Positions 1-7,864 of a DNA stretch of 40,356 nucleotides are shown in pieces. Position numbers and translations under genes: made by a program. This stretch comes from an uncultured Rhodopila sp. Lineage in GTDB: Bacteria; Pseudomonadota; Alphaproteobacteria; Acetobacterales; Acetobacteraceae. How positions within the stretch are numbered: position 1 is the stretch's first letter; each line of letters begins with the position of its first letter. The notes below the pieces were generated by a model, which did not search any database, was not told the DNA's origin, and saw nothing but the letters and a program-made list of their open reading frames with translations. The stretch covers positions 1 to 40,356 of the forward strand of contig NZ_CAJATU010000108.1 in NCBI RefSeq assembly GCF_903944925.1, written 5' to 3'.

Positions 1-366
1 ATACATGGCTGGACTGGAGTCGATCCGGCCCGGAAAGTACAATCACATAGCTGTGAATTACATGGCTACGTTTATGGATGGTCCTGGGCGGTTTTTCCAG
101 GAGTTCCGCCGGATTAAAGTAAGAGCAAGAGGGAAGCTCGGTTTAGTCAGGCTTTAGTCGGATAATTCGTCAGCCGCGCGGCGTAGGGAGGGGGCTAAAG
201 GCCGAACGCGGCAAGTGCTCGTCCCAGCCGCAGCGGGAAGACGATTGCGAATATGTGCGGCGCGAAGATTGTGAAAAGCTTGGTCCATGGCGGAACGACG
301 ATGGTCGTTGGCTCACGTCCCATAGCTTCGACTGTCATTTGGTACTCAAACAAACTTCTAGCGAAC
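1..366. other. No gene recognised
   Basis: Open frames here are short, lack convincing ribosome binding sites and have no recognisable protein motif. The stretch precedes an IS66-like end at 367, so it may be flanking relic DNA. Nothing else is seen in it. Confidence 0.5.
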
Positions 367-508
367 GTAAGCGTTGCGCGGTCCCCACATAGCTTTCCCG
401 GTTTGAGTATGCCGGACTCCCGCCATGGACCGGACACCACCCCGGCCGAGGCGGCGGCATCGACAGAGAGCGCACATACGACCAGTCCGCCATTCCTAAG
501 AAACACTC
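367..508 (+). repeat. Left arm of long inverted repeat
   Basis: This arm matches the reverse complement of 1005 to 1144 over roughly 140 bases at about 90 percent by eye, including the run around 445 to 505. Translated, both arms give the same peptide stretch TTPAEAAASTESAHTTSP followed by FLRN. The match stops at the GTAAGCG end on the outside and around 508 on the inside. Confidence 0.8.
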
Positions 509-574
509 ACACTGGCGTTGGTGCTGCCTGTAGGACATACCCCAACGACTTGGCCCGTCGCTCAAGATTGGTGA

Positions 575-790
575 TCACGCGTTGGCGGTAGCGAGGAAGA
601 TCGCAATGTCATCCGGGGTGAGTGTTTCGCCTTCCACCTCGCGTACTGCATCGTAATATCCACGCGAGAACTCGCGTGGTGTAAAGTATTCATATCCCAC
701 AAGCGATCTGAAGGGTGGGACAAACGGGCGTAGTGCATGTAGCTTTGTCTCAATTTCGGCGATAGCGGATCGATATAATTCGGCTCTTCG
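575..790 (-). pseudogene. Unrecognised decayed coding fragment
   Basis: On the minus strand an open frame of about 70 codons without a start codon runs to a TGA at 577 to 575. It reads protein-like, with stretches such as AIAEIETKLHALRPFVPPF, YDAVREVEGETLTPDDIAIF and LATANA before the stop. A neighbouring frame continues across the stop with RVITNLERRAKSLGYVLQ, so the gene probably has a frameshift near 580. The family was not recognised. Its position between the two inverted arms suggests it was cargo or part of the insertion element. That it was once coding is inferred from the amino acid pattern. Confidence 0.4.
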
Positions 791-922
791 TTATTATGAG
801 GCGCCTCCGGCGTGCGTAAAGGCTCGCGATCAGTCTTTCACTTTCCGTAGCGGGAATCGTAGAAACCATAGGTTCCGATGCAACTCGATTGGAGTGGCGG
901 GTGCTACATAACCACTCGCGGG

Positions 923-950
923 GTCGGTCCCCGCCTGCGGGGATAGAAAC
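923..950 (+). repeat. Solitary CRISPR-repeat-like hairpin
   Basis: A 28-base stretch starts GTCGGT, has the perfect palindrome CCCCGC-ct-GCGGGG (929 to 942) and ends GATAGAAAC. Size, central palindrome and AAAC tail resemble type I CRISPR repeats, closest in style to type I-E. Only one copy was seen, no second repeat lies at spacer distance and no cas gene is in the window. It could equally be an unrelated hairpin. Confidence 0.25.
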
Positions 951-1004
951 GGCGCTCGCCCGCAGGTTGATAAAGTGTGGCATAGATCGCCAAATACGCG
1001 CCGA

Positions 1005-1144
1005 GTTTCTTAGGAATAGCGGACTGGTCGTATGTGCGCTCTCTGTCGATGCCGCCGCCTCGGCCGGGGTGGTGTCCGTGTCCATGGCAGGAATCCGGCA
1101 TACTTAACCCGGCGAAAGCTATGTGGGGGCCGCGCGACGCTTAC
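1005..1144 (-). repeat. Right arm of long inverted repeat
   Basis: This is the inverted counterpart of 367 to 508, ending at CGCTTAC (1138 to 1144), the complement of the IS66-like GTAAGCG end. Differences from the left arm are scattered substitutions and small indels, which suggests both copies have aged independently. Confidence 0.8.
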
Positions 1145-1345
1145 CCATCAAAACGGAAACAGATAAGAGATGCAATCATTGGTGAAGCGCTGAGGCGCAA
1201 TATAGTACCGACTCATCCTGTGATAACGTGCTGCTTATCAATTTTGTACGGAAACAATGATTCCAGAGGGGTTCTCAAGCCATCCGAGGGATTGAAGAAC
1301 GATGAGTGGCACAACGCAATCAGTGATATACAGATCATTTCACGT

Positions 1346-1725
1346 TTAGGGCAACACGATCAGCACTGCGCCGGCATGTCCCTCCGCCGCGGCTGGCACT
1401 GAGGCGACCTCCCGCCGCGCGGTGGCAATCAGGCCGGCCAGTTCGTCCAACCGGAACGCATCGATGGCTGCTCGCAAGCGCGCAATGAAGCAACTGGCGG
1501 ACGGATGCGCCGCGCAGGGTTCAGCCAGGCGCACCTAGCGCGCTGAGGTGCCCGATATCGATCAGGTGGGCGAGCTGATCCGATGCGGCAGCAGCGGCGC
1601 GGGACTGCGTCGGACGAACCCGCCGACTCGGGGGGCGCCTCCTCGATCCATTCCAACCCCAAATGCTTGTCCAGCGCGGACAGCGGAGCATCGAGGTCCA
1701 GCGGCTTGCATAGGAATGCAGCCGC
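1346..1725 (-). pseudogene. Tail of decayed hybrid histidine kinase / response regulator
   Basis: Read on the minus strand, one frame gives AAAAFLCKPLDLDAPLSALD then KHLGLEWIEE, which is the end of a receiver domain: the conserved KP motif and the last helix. After a frameshift the next frames give QLAHLIDIGHLSAL and then SCFIARLRAAIDAFRLDELA, the helical tail that often follows the last receiver domain in hybrid sensor kinases. At least two frameshifts and an early stop separate these pieces, and no kinase or phosphoacceptor domain remains upstream. It is therefore a non-functional relic of a two-component protein. The receiver assignment is by motif; the hybrid kinase origin is inferred from the tail. 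Confidence 0.55.
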
Positions 1726-2290
1726 CGCGCGAGTTGCTCAGCCCTCAACCTACCTCTGAAAAGGTTCTTGTTCGGCGGCCTGTCGGATTCGGACCTTCTT
1801 TTCCAGGTTGCCTGCAGTCTCGACGATGGTCGCTTTAGAAACCATGGACTTCCCGCCGGTTTTGTTCGATGCCAGGGCAAGGCGGGGGCGTCGCTGTCGC
1901 GCGTGGCCCTCTCGACCGGCCGCCAAATCGTTTGAACGACCGCGTCAACGTAGTCGGCAGGAAGAGCTGCCTCCGGTGCTGTTGACCTTCCTCGACCGTG
2001 CCGACCACACACTCGAAGATGCCTTCCACAGGCGCCATCCCGGCGTCAGCTCGACCAACGATCACGGTGAGCCGCAGCGGTAACGGAATGAACCTCACAG
2101 CTTTGCGTGCTCTCGAAGGTGATGTAACAAGGTCGCCCGAGCTGGCGACACAACTTTGAACGCCGGTTGACGCTTCGAACTTCTCGTGCTTTCTATGTTG
2201 CGCCTCAAGCCTTTTGGCCTTGTCGTGGCACTATAAGAGGCAAGCCGTGATAAACTAAATGTAAATATCGAGGGTTACAATATAAATTCC
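1726..2290. other. No intact gene; probable relic DNA
   Basis: Open frames in this stretch overlap on both strands, are arginine-rich and resemble shadow frames. It may hold upstream remains of the two-component relic at 1346 to 1725, but no motif could be confirmed. From about 2220 the DNA becomes clearly AT-richer, up to the small gene at 2302, and probably holds that gene's promoter. No specific promoter boxes could be chosen with confidence. Confidence 0.4.
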
Positions 2291-2297
2291 AGGAGGT
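2291..2297 (+). promoter_or_regulatory. Strong ribosome binding site of the 66-residue gene
   Basis: AGGAGGT lies 4 bases before the ATG at 2302 and is a full match to the anti-Shine-Dalgarno sequence. It is the strongest such site noticed in the window, supports translation of the small gene and fixes its start. Confidence 0.85.
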
Positions 2298-2301
2298 AAA
2301 A

Positions 2302-2502
2302 ATGAACGAAGAACTTGGAAGAGAAATCGCCGAGAGAATTACGAGAACTCCCGAAGCGCTTGACCAATTTAGGAAAGATCCCGTTGGCGTATTCGCATCT
2401 AACGGACTTGCGCTGACTCCCGACGATCGGCAGATGCTCCTCGCGGTGAAGGGTTTGCACGGCGCAGAGCTAATGCCGCGCATGAGCATGAATAATCATT
2501 GA
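2302..2502 (+). CDS. Small RiPP-precursor-like protein, 66 aa
   Basis: The product is a short acidic protein with no signal peptide or membrane segment. Residues about 15 to 50 read TPEALDQFRKDPVGVF, then SNGLALTPDDRQMLLAV. The pattern of a Dp-x-x-Vf segment, a GLxLTPDD turn and a closing hydrophobic helix resembles the leaders of RiPP precursors of the nitrile-hydratase-like, Nif11 and Franean1_4349 types. The tail after this helix is only KGLHGAELMPRMSMNNH, which would be the core; it has no cysteine, so a lanthipeptide or azoline product is unlikely. The start is set by the AGGAGGT at 2291. A flavoprotein gene lies 171 bases downstream on the same strand and could be a tailoring oxidase. 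The local DNA is AT-richer than its surroundings, which suggests transfer. The RiPP reading is inference from pattern; it could also be a small LigA-like or regulatory protein. Confidence 0.55.
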   Translation: MNEELGREIAERITRTPEALDQFRKDPVGVFASNGLALTPDDRQMLLAVKGLHGAELMPRMSMNNH

Positions 2503-2673
2503 AGCGATGGGCTTGGCTGCGGATAGATTGGCCCACAGGTCGATCTGCCCGCAGCCGGACCTGGCATGGAACCTACGGCGAGCGTGAACTCACAAACATG
2601 TGATGAACGCCGGAGAGTCATGTCGTTCGATCCCGGGCGGACCTTGAGCGAAAGCATTGGGCGAGGAGGGCTG

Positions 2674-4281
2674 ATGAGTCTTGATGCTGCCCTCGCCGAT
2701 TGGCGGTGCACTTTGGGTGCCGCGAATGTAATTGAAGATACGGCCAGCCTTCGCGCGACTGAGAAGGCAACATTCGCAACGTCATTTCGTATTCCCGCGC
2801 TCATTCGTCCGGGATCGCGTGAGGACGTCCAGGAGTCCGTGCGGATCGCGAGGCAGTATGGTATCGCTGTCTATCCGGTCAGCCGCGGCTGCAACTGGGG
2901 TTTCGGCTCTCGTGTGCCACCGGCAAATGGCTGTGTCGTTATGGAATTGGCGCGCCTCGATCGGATAAGGGCCTTTGACGAAGCACTCGCCTATGTGACC
3001 GTCGAGCCGGGCGTCACGCAGAGCATGCTGCACAAATTCCTCCAGGAACGAAAGTCTCGCTTGGTCTTTCCCATCATTGGCAGTTCTCCGCGCGCCAGCC
3101 TGATAGGGAATGCGCTTGAGCGAGGAGCCGGCGCCGGGCCGGGAGGATACCGAGCCGACAATGTCTGCAACCTGGAAGTCGTTCTGCCCGACGGTTCGCT
3201 CTTTTCCAACGCTGCTGAATTTGGCAGCGCGACGCCGCTGACGCGCGACATGTGCGGCCCGGGCCTCGATCAACTGTTCTTCCAGTCAAACCTGGGCGTC
3301 GTTACAGCCATGACGTTCTGGCTGACGTCCCTAGGTAGTCACCCGCAGATCTGCTATTTTGCTGCTCAGAACGAGGCGGGTCTCGCCACTCTCGTTGACG
3401 GCCTGCGTGGCCTTCTTCTACATGGTATCATCAGGCCCAGCTTCAGTATTCGAAACGACTATCGGACGATGGCTGCGCGACAGCAATATCCCTGGGACGC
3501 GATGGAAGGCCGGGTGCCATTGCCGAGGACATTGATACAGCGGATCAACTCCATTTTCGGATCCCGGGCATGGTGGGGCGCTCAGTGGAAAGGGTTTGTT
3601 TGGCTTCAAGGCGGGAGCGCTGCCCATGCCGCCGCCCTGCGCGAGGTGATCGCCGACAGGCTTTCCAACGCATCAGATCGCCTCGTCTTTATCGATGACA
3701 ACGAGATCCATATCAGCCGCTGGGATATGCCGGGTACCGTGGAGCAGATCCGGGCGAGCTTCAAGGGGTCGCAACCGACGCACGATTTCCGATCGCTACC
3801 GAGGACCTGGGCGGCGCAGGACGCCTATTGGCGCAAACGGACGCCGCCGCCGAACGATCCGGACCCAAGTCGAGATGGCTGTGGCGAGGTCTATTGCGCT
3901 CCCCAGGTGCCGATTACGGGAGAGCATATCACCCGGGTTTGCGGGATTCTCGAATCTGTAATCCTCGGGCATGGCTTTGAACCTTGCCTGAATGTTATCG
4001 TCATGAACGAGCGCTGCACCTATGTTGCGGCTCAGGTGTTTTTCGATCGAGAAACGCCCGGAGAGGACGAACGCGCCCTCAAATGCCGGCAGGATGCTCA
4101 TGAGATGGTCCGCGCCGCGGGTTACCCGGTTCATCGGACCGATATTCTGGATATGAGCCGGATAGCCTCGGCGAACCCGGCACGGTCGCATTTCGCTGCA
4201 ACCCTGAAACTTGCTCTGGACCCGGACAATCTCATATCGCCGGGTCGCTATGAGGCTATCTCAAATCCGAGAGCTTTATGA
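2674..4281 (+). CDS. FAD-dependent oxidase, vanillyl-alcohol oxidase / 4-cresol dehydrogenase type
   Basis: This is a flavoprotein of the PCMH/VAO superfamily, about 535 residues. The FAD-binding domain shows YPVSRGCNWGFGS (residues 67 to 79), GNALERGAG (145 to 153), then a GGYRADNVCNLEVVLPDG stretch and LGVVTAM. The C-terminal substrate domain ends DPDNLISPGRY, matching the family's usual end. Relatives oxidise para-alkylphenols such as vanillyl alcohol, eugenol or cresol; the substrate here cannot be told. No signal peptide or cytochrome partner is seen, so an oxidase is more likely than a cresol-dehydrogenase complex. The start at 2674 is chosen because GAGGAGG (2663 to 2669) precedes it and family similarity begins there. 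In-frame ATGs at 2620 and 2566 are alternatives, the latter giving 571 residues. It lies downstream of the RiPP-like gene and is the only intact enzyme gene in this relic-rich stretch, so it may modify that peptide (inference). Confidence 0.8.
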   Translation: MSLDAALADWRCTLGAANVIEDTASLRATEKATFATSFRIPALIRPGSREDVQESVRIARQYGIAVYPVSRGCNWGFGSRVPPANGCVVMELARLDRIRAFDEALAYVTVEPGVTQSMLHKFLQERKSRLVFPIIGSSPRASLIGNALERGAGAGPGGYRADNVCNLEVVLPDGSLFSNAAEFGSATPLTRDMCGPGLDQLFFQSNLGVVTAMTFWLTSLGSHPQICYFAAQNEAGLATLVDGLRGLLLHGIIRPSFSIRNDYRTMAARQQYPWDAMEGRVPLPRTLIQRINSIFGSRAWWGAQWKGFVWLQGGSAAHAAALREVIADRLSNASDRLVFIDDNEIHISRWDMPGTVEQIRASFKGSQPTHDFRSLPRTWAAQDAYWRKRTPPPNDPDPSRDGCGEVYCAPQVPITGEHITRVCGILESVILGHGFEPCLNVIVMNERCTYVAAQVFFDRETPGEDERALKCRQDAHEMVRAAGYPVHRTDILDMSRIASANPARSHFAATLKLALDPDNLISPGRYEAISNPRAL

Positions 4282-4291
4282 AACCGATGTT

Positions 4292-4303
4292 TGGACTAAC
4301 CCG
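4292..4303 (+). repeat. 12-bp direct repeat, copy 1
   Basis: TGGACTAACCCG occurs here and again at 4785 to 4796. The two copies bracket the broken toxin-antitoxin pair, and the second lies exactly where antitoxin similarity ends. This may mark a recombination or insertion scar. Confidence 0.5.
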
Positions 4304-4414
4304 CCTGGTGGAGGTTCTATCAGCCGATCGGCCTTCCCGATCTTCGACGATAGCTTACCGGGAGAATTGGCACGCAGCGAAGCAAACATGCGGCAGCGCC
4401 GACCAAACTCACGA

Positions 4415-4573
4415 CCCCAGGCAGCGTGGCGACTGCACGCCTTCAAGAAGAAATCCATGTCCGGAAGCGCGTTACCCAAGCCTGACGCCGACCTGATCGA
4501 ACTACGCCTCAAGCGGGCACAATCTCTCGATGCGGAGGACCGAAGTGAAGGGTATCCCTTACGAGCACCGTAG
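4415..4573 (+). pseudogene. Truncated HigB/Gp49-like toxin
   Basis: The frame reads WRLHAFKKKSMSGSALPKPD followed by LIELRLKRAQSLDAEDR, the C-terminal half of phage-derived Gp49-like (RelE/HigB superfamily) toxins, whose usual pattern is LHaFqKKs...tP..didli..RlkxA. The N-terminal half, with the beta strands before this point, is not recognisable. Intact relatives are around 100 to 120 residues and cleave mRNA at ribosomes. The fragment overlaps the start of the antitoxin-like frame at 4530, consistent with an original toxin-antitoxin operon. It is very likely inactive. Confidence 0.6.
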
Positions 4574-4814
4574 CGGCAACGTCTTTGCCGGCATGGACTT
4601 CACACCGGCAGCCGCGGCTGAAATGACGGTGAAGAGCACGCTGATCATGACGATCGGCGACACCATCAAGGAGCGGAGTCTGACGCAGCAGGAAGCGGCG
4701 CAGCCCTGCGGCACCGATCAACCCACACTTTCCAAAGTCCTTCGCGGGCGCATGGAAAGTGTGACCGTCGACAAACTCACCGTGTGGACTAACCCGATTC
4801 GCGGGATTTCGTGA
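4530..4814 (+). pseudogene. Truncated XRE/HigA-like antitoxin
   Basis: The product starts MRRTEVKG and has a typical leader GNVFAGMDFTPAAAAEM, then an XRE helix-turn-helix: IGDTIKERSLTQQEAA, CGTDQPTLSKVLRGRMESVT, DKLTVW. Family members continue for another 15 to 25 residues after this helix. Here the similarity stops at the 12-base repeat at 4785 and ends with an unrelated NPIRGIS. The DNA-binding fold may still be nearly complete, so partial function cannot be excluded, but its toxin partner is broken. The pair would have acted as a type II toxin-antitoxin system with autorepression by the antitoxin. Confidence 0.6.
4785..4796 (+). repeat. 12-bp direct repeat, copy 2
   Basis: This is the second copy of TGGACTAACCCG (first at 4292 to 4303), at the breakpoint of the antitoxin-like frame. 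Confidence 0.5.
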
Positions 4815-5267
4815 TTTAGACTGCGGTTTTCCCAAACTCATGGGACCCGTATGCGGCACCCGTCCGTCGCAGCTCTGGCCTGACGACTCAACTGCGAGAC
4901 GATGTGCCGGCGCCATGTGGCGTTGTTCGTCTCACAGCGGAGTTGGTCATAACCCCACTTCGCCAGCGGATGATCGAGGACATAATGCCGCGGTCTGGAT
5001 TATGCCGCATGGGCGCACGCAGCTTCAGCGAATTCGGGTTTTTTTGGGCCGCGGGTTCGGCATAAGCTTGCGCGATCCTGAAGGGTGATGCCCCGTCGAT
5101 CCCGAGTTCGCGGTCCATAGGCATACTTGGCCCTGCGGACATCGGGCAAGTGGTTGATTTATAGCAGTATCCGCCCGGCCGGGCCGCGGGAAATCCTCCA
5201 AACCCTAGACACACGACCAGTCCATTACCCCGTTGACCGGCAGCGATTCCGGCGCTATCCGCTGGAC
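4815..5267. other. No intact gene; possible minus-strand relic
   Basis: A minus-strand frame around 4845 to 4985 reads HPLAKWGYDQLRCETNNATW and RRHIVSQLSRQARAATDG before a stop, which looks protein-like but was not recognised. A second minus-strand frame (4990 to 5130) reads DRELGIDGASPFRIAQAYAE. They may be parts of one broken gene. No ribosome binding site or start fits. The stretch also contains the unidentified left boundary of the IS1634-like relic. Confidence 0.3.
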
Positions 5268-6178
5268 ATGTACCTGCGGATGACGCAACGCCGGAACCGG
5301 GACGGCTCCACCGTCGCCTACTACGCGCTCGCCGAGAACGCGTGGAACGCCGCCGCCAAGCGGGCCGAAGCCCGCGTCGTGCACAATTTCGGCCGCGCCG
5401 ACCAGCTCGACCGCGCCGCCCTGCAGCGCCTCGTCAACAGCATCAACCGCGTGCTCAACGACGGCGAGGCCGTCACCGGCAGCGCGCCCGATCTGCCCGC
5501 CATCGAGACGAGCACGTCTTCGAGCTCGGCGTCGTGCTGGCCGCCCGCGGCCTGTGGGAGGATCTCGGCATCGGCCCGGCGATCCGCCGCTGCATCGCCG
5601 AGGCCGGCCTGACCGCGCCGCACGAGGCGGCGCTGTTCGCCATGGCGGCGAACCGGCTGGATACGCCCGGCTCCAAGCTCGCCTGCGCCGCGCGCTGGCT
5701 GCCCGATGTCGCCTTCCTGCCCGATGCCGCCGGCCTCGCCGTCGATCAGCTCTACCGCGCGCTCGACTTTCTCGCCGTCTGGTCGGACCGGATCGAGCAC
5801 GAGGTCTTCCTTCAGGCGGCCGATCTGTTCCGGATCGATGTCGATCTGATCTTCTACGACACCACGACGGCTTATTTCGAAACCGACGAAGCCGACGAGC
5901 AACTCGAGGAATGGGGCGGGCGGCTGTTTGCGCCATTGCGCCGGCGCGGTCACAACAAGGAGGGCCGCGACAACCAGCCGCAGGTGATCATTGCGCTGGC
6001 GGGGACACGCGACGGCATGCCGGTGCGCTCTTGGGTGCTGCCGGGGGATACCGCCGATGTCGCCACCGTGGCGCGGATCAAGGATGATTTGCGCGCCTGG
6101 CGGCTCGGCTGCTGTGTGTTCGTGGGCGATGCCGGCATGTATTCGGCGGAGAACATGGCGGCGCTCTCGCGCGGCCTG
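5268..6178 (+). pseudogene. IS1634-type transposase, frameshifted and truncated
   Basis: The start MYLRMTQRRNRDGSTVAYY and ARVVHNFGRADQLDRAAL are typical of IS1634-family (IS4-like DDE) transposases. A frameshift near 5505 separates this N-terminal part from the continuation HVFELGVVLAARGLWEDLGI. The catalytic core then shows the first acidic residue in LIFYDTTTAYFE and the second in VFVGDAGMYSAEN. The reading ends at about 6178, shortly after the second aspartate, where the sequence switches to a tyrosine recombinase. The third catalytic acid and the whole C-terminus are missing, so it is inactive. Codon use is strongly GC-biased and arginine/alanine-rich. Confidence 0.8.
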
Positions 6179-6448
6179 CTACCTGACGGTCAGGCGCAGT
6201 CTTGGCTATAAGCTCGGCGCGACCGAGCGGGTGCTGCGCCGCTTCGTCGGCTTCGCCGAGGTCGAGCAGGCGCAAACCATCACCGCAGCCTTGTTCCTGC
6301 GTTGGCAGAACACGATCGGTCAGGCGAGACAACAGACCCGGGCCGGGCATTTCGGCATGGTGCGGTTGTTCGCGCAATGGCTGCACGGGCTGGACCCGAC
6401 CTGCGAGGTGCTGCCGCAAGGGCTTTTCCCAACCCGGCATCGGCGCCC
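6179..6448 (+). pseudogene. N-terminal fragment of tyrosine recombinase/integrase
   Basis: In a frame different from the transposase, the sequence reads YLTVRRSLGYKL, then ERVLRRFVGFAEVEQAQTIT, HFGMVRLFAQWLHGLDPTCE and VLPQGLFPTRHRRP. This is the SAM-like core-binding domain of XerC/D-type integrases, with the usual 'RRSLGYKL' opening and the 'P.glLP.r..RP' linker before the catalytic domain. No catalytic R-H-R-Y domain follows; reading degenerates after 6448. The start codon is absent because the upstream part was replaced by the IS1634 relic. The junction at about 6178 is therefore a recombination or insertion scar. Confidence 0.7.
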
Positions 6449-6498
6449 CGGCAATTGCTCAAATAAATCCACTTTGGCTTTCCAGTCCACACAAGGCC

Positions 6499-6514
6499 CC
6501 CTGATCCATCAGGG
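6499..6514. repeat. Perfect short palindrome
   Basis: CCCTGAT-cc-ATCAGGG is a 7-bp perfect inverted repeat downstream of the integrase relic. A mobile-element end, operator or weak hairpin are all possible; no T-run follows. Confidence 0.35.
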
Positions 6515-6634
6515 TCACCGTAGGTTGAGGGACCGGGGGGAGGGCCAGAATCCGTCAGCACAAGTGGGCCAAAATTCGATAGCAAAGCTAGGTCCGGGGC
6601 GACAACGTGATTTGCCGGCCAGCTCCGGGATTAG

Positions 6635-7007
6635 TTAAGTCCGCCCTTGCGTCACAGTCTCGAACGCTAGCACCACCGGCAAGCCGAGCCGCGGCCCGGA
6701 CGCCGCGATCCCGCGCGCTTGAGCGTTCATCCGCACGTTCTCGGGCAAACCCAATGTGAGTAACACGTAGGGTAAGTCCGGTTTAAAACCGGGATGGAAC
6801 GCGTGAATGGCGATCGTCCAGCTGCAAGCCGCCCCCTTGCCCGACATATCCACCCAATCCACGTTCATGGACCAACACGCGTCGCGCACGGGACGCGTAT
6901 AGTGCCGCACCTTGCCGCAGCCGACGCGGCGCTAGAGACGGAGCCGCCGCTGGTTCAAGTTGCGCCTCCGCCGTCGGGGAGGGCACAGGCTTATCTCATG
7001 CATCCAT
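6635..7007 (-). pseudogene. Decayed DUF35 OB-fold acyl-CoA-associated protein
   Basis: The C-terminal part reads RPVRDACWSMNVDWVDMSGK, GAACSWTIAIHAFHPGFKPD, LPYVLLTLGL and GLPVVLAFETVT, the zinc-ribbon-to-OB fold of DUF35 proteins that partner SCP-x/acetoacetyl-type thiolases. The N-terminal part lies in another frame (DKPVPSPTAEAQLEP and PAAAPSLAPRRLRQ), opens with ATG at 7007 and has a TGA as its fourth codon. At least one frameshift and this stop make it inactive, and the CxxC ribbon is damaged. Its start lies 3 bases after the stop of the thiolase relic, so the two were once one operon. Confidence 0.65.
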
Positions 7008-7864
7008 CGCCTAAGCCCCCCCCTGCGTGATTGCGAGGGTGCCGTCACACATATCGCCGTAGCCGGTCATCAGGCCGATTTCCGCGCCGGAGACCTCCCC
7101 GTCGGCCTCGCCGCAGAACTGACAGGCCAGTTCGACGATATGGTTCATCTCGGACACGTGCACGCGGGACAACAGGTCGCCACGGGTATTCACCGGCAGC
7201 TGTCCGTTCAGCCCGAGCGCGCCATTTTGGACGAATGCCCCGCCCTCGCCTTTCCGGCAGAAGCGCGGATCTTCCAACCGGCATAAAACGATGTAGGTGA
7301 AGCAGTCTATAGACCTCGGCCAAATCGATCTCGCCAAGCGTCACGCCCGCCATCGCAAACGCCATCCGCGCTGCCTTGGCGAGGACCAGCGTGGTCAGGT
7401 CCGGCCGCTGCGTGATAGCTGATGGCGAGTCAGGTATCCTTCCGCTACGCCCATCACCAGGATTGGCCGATTCCTCATGGCCCGGGACCAGTCCGATGCA
7501 CTGATCCTACCGCAGCGCCGCGATCGCTGCCGCGCGAGTAATCCAGCAGCCGCAGAGGATCGGAGATCATGCGGGACGCCTTGTGATCTTCGATCGTCAT
7601 CGGCTGCTTCGTCGTCGCATCGGTTTGCAGCGATGCATGATACCGCGTCGTCACCGCGATATCCGCAAGCTGACGGGATGTCGTGCCGTAAAGTTCCATG
7701 TGCCGGCGGGCCATCGGAGCATAGAGTTGCGCCGGGGCGATGCCGCCCAGCGGCGCCTCGAATTCGCCGACGATACGGACCTGCGGCATCTGCTCTGGCC
7801 GTTAAGGATCAGCCCGTCGATATCCGTCGGCGTCAGCCCGGCGCCCCAGATCGCGGCCAAAGTG

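Larger units (their letters stand above)
367..1144. mobile_element. IS66-end-flanked 778-bp structure, no transposase
   Basis: Both ends begin, reading inward, with GTAAGCG followed by a further similar stretch: at 367 on the plus strand and at 1144 on the minus strand. GTAAGCG is the usual start of IS66-family terminal inverted repeats. The similarity continues inward for about 140 bases on each side, much longer than the usual short IS66 ends. No IS66 transposase can be read between the arms, only a frameshifted minus-strand fragment. The 8-base flanks (tagcgaac and ccatcaaa) do not match, so no target duplication is visible. It is either a non-autonomous IS66 derivative or two copies of one IS66 end left in opposite orientation after rearrangement. 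The family assignment rests on the end sequence only. Confidence 0.55.

Noticed and set aside
920..1000. Start of a CRISPR array
   Set aside because: Only one repeat-like unit; no second copy at spacer distance and no cas genes, so reported only as a solitary repeat-like sequence.
2226..2246. Sigma-54 promoter before the 66-residue gene (TGGCAC...)
   Set aside because: The GC element TTGC at the required spacing is missing.
5205..5936. Long minus-strand frames of 210 to 243 residues opposite the IS1634-like transposase
   Set aside because: Arginine- and glycine-rich composition with no motif; shadows of the GC-rich transposase on the plus strand.
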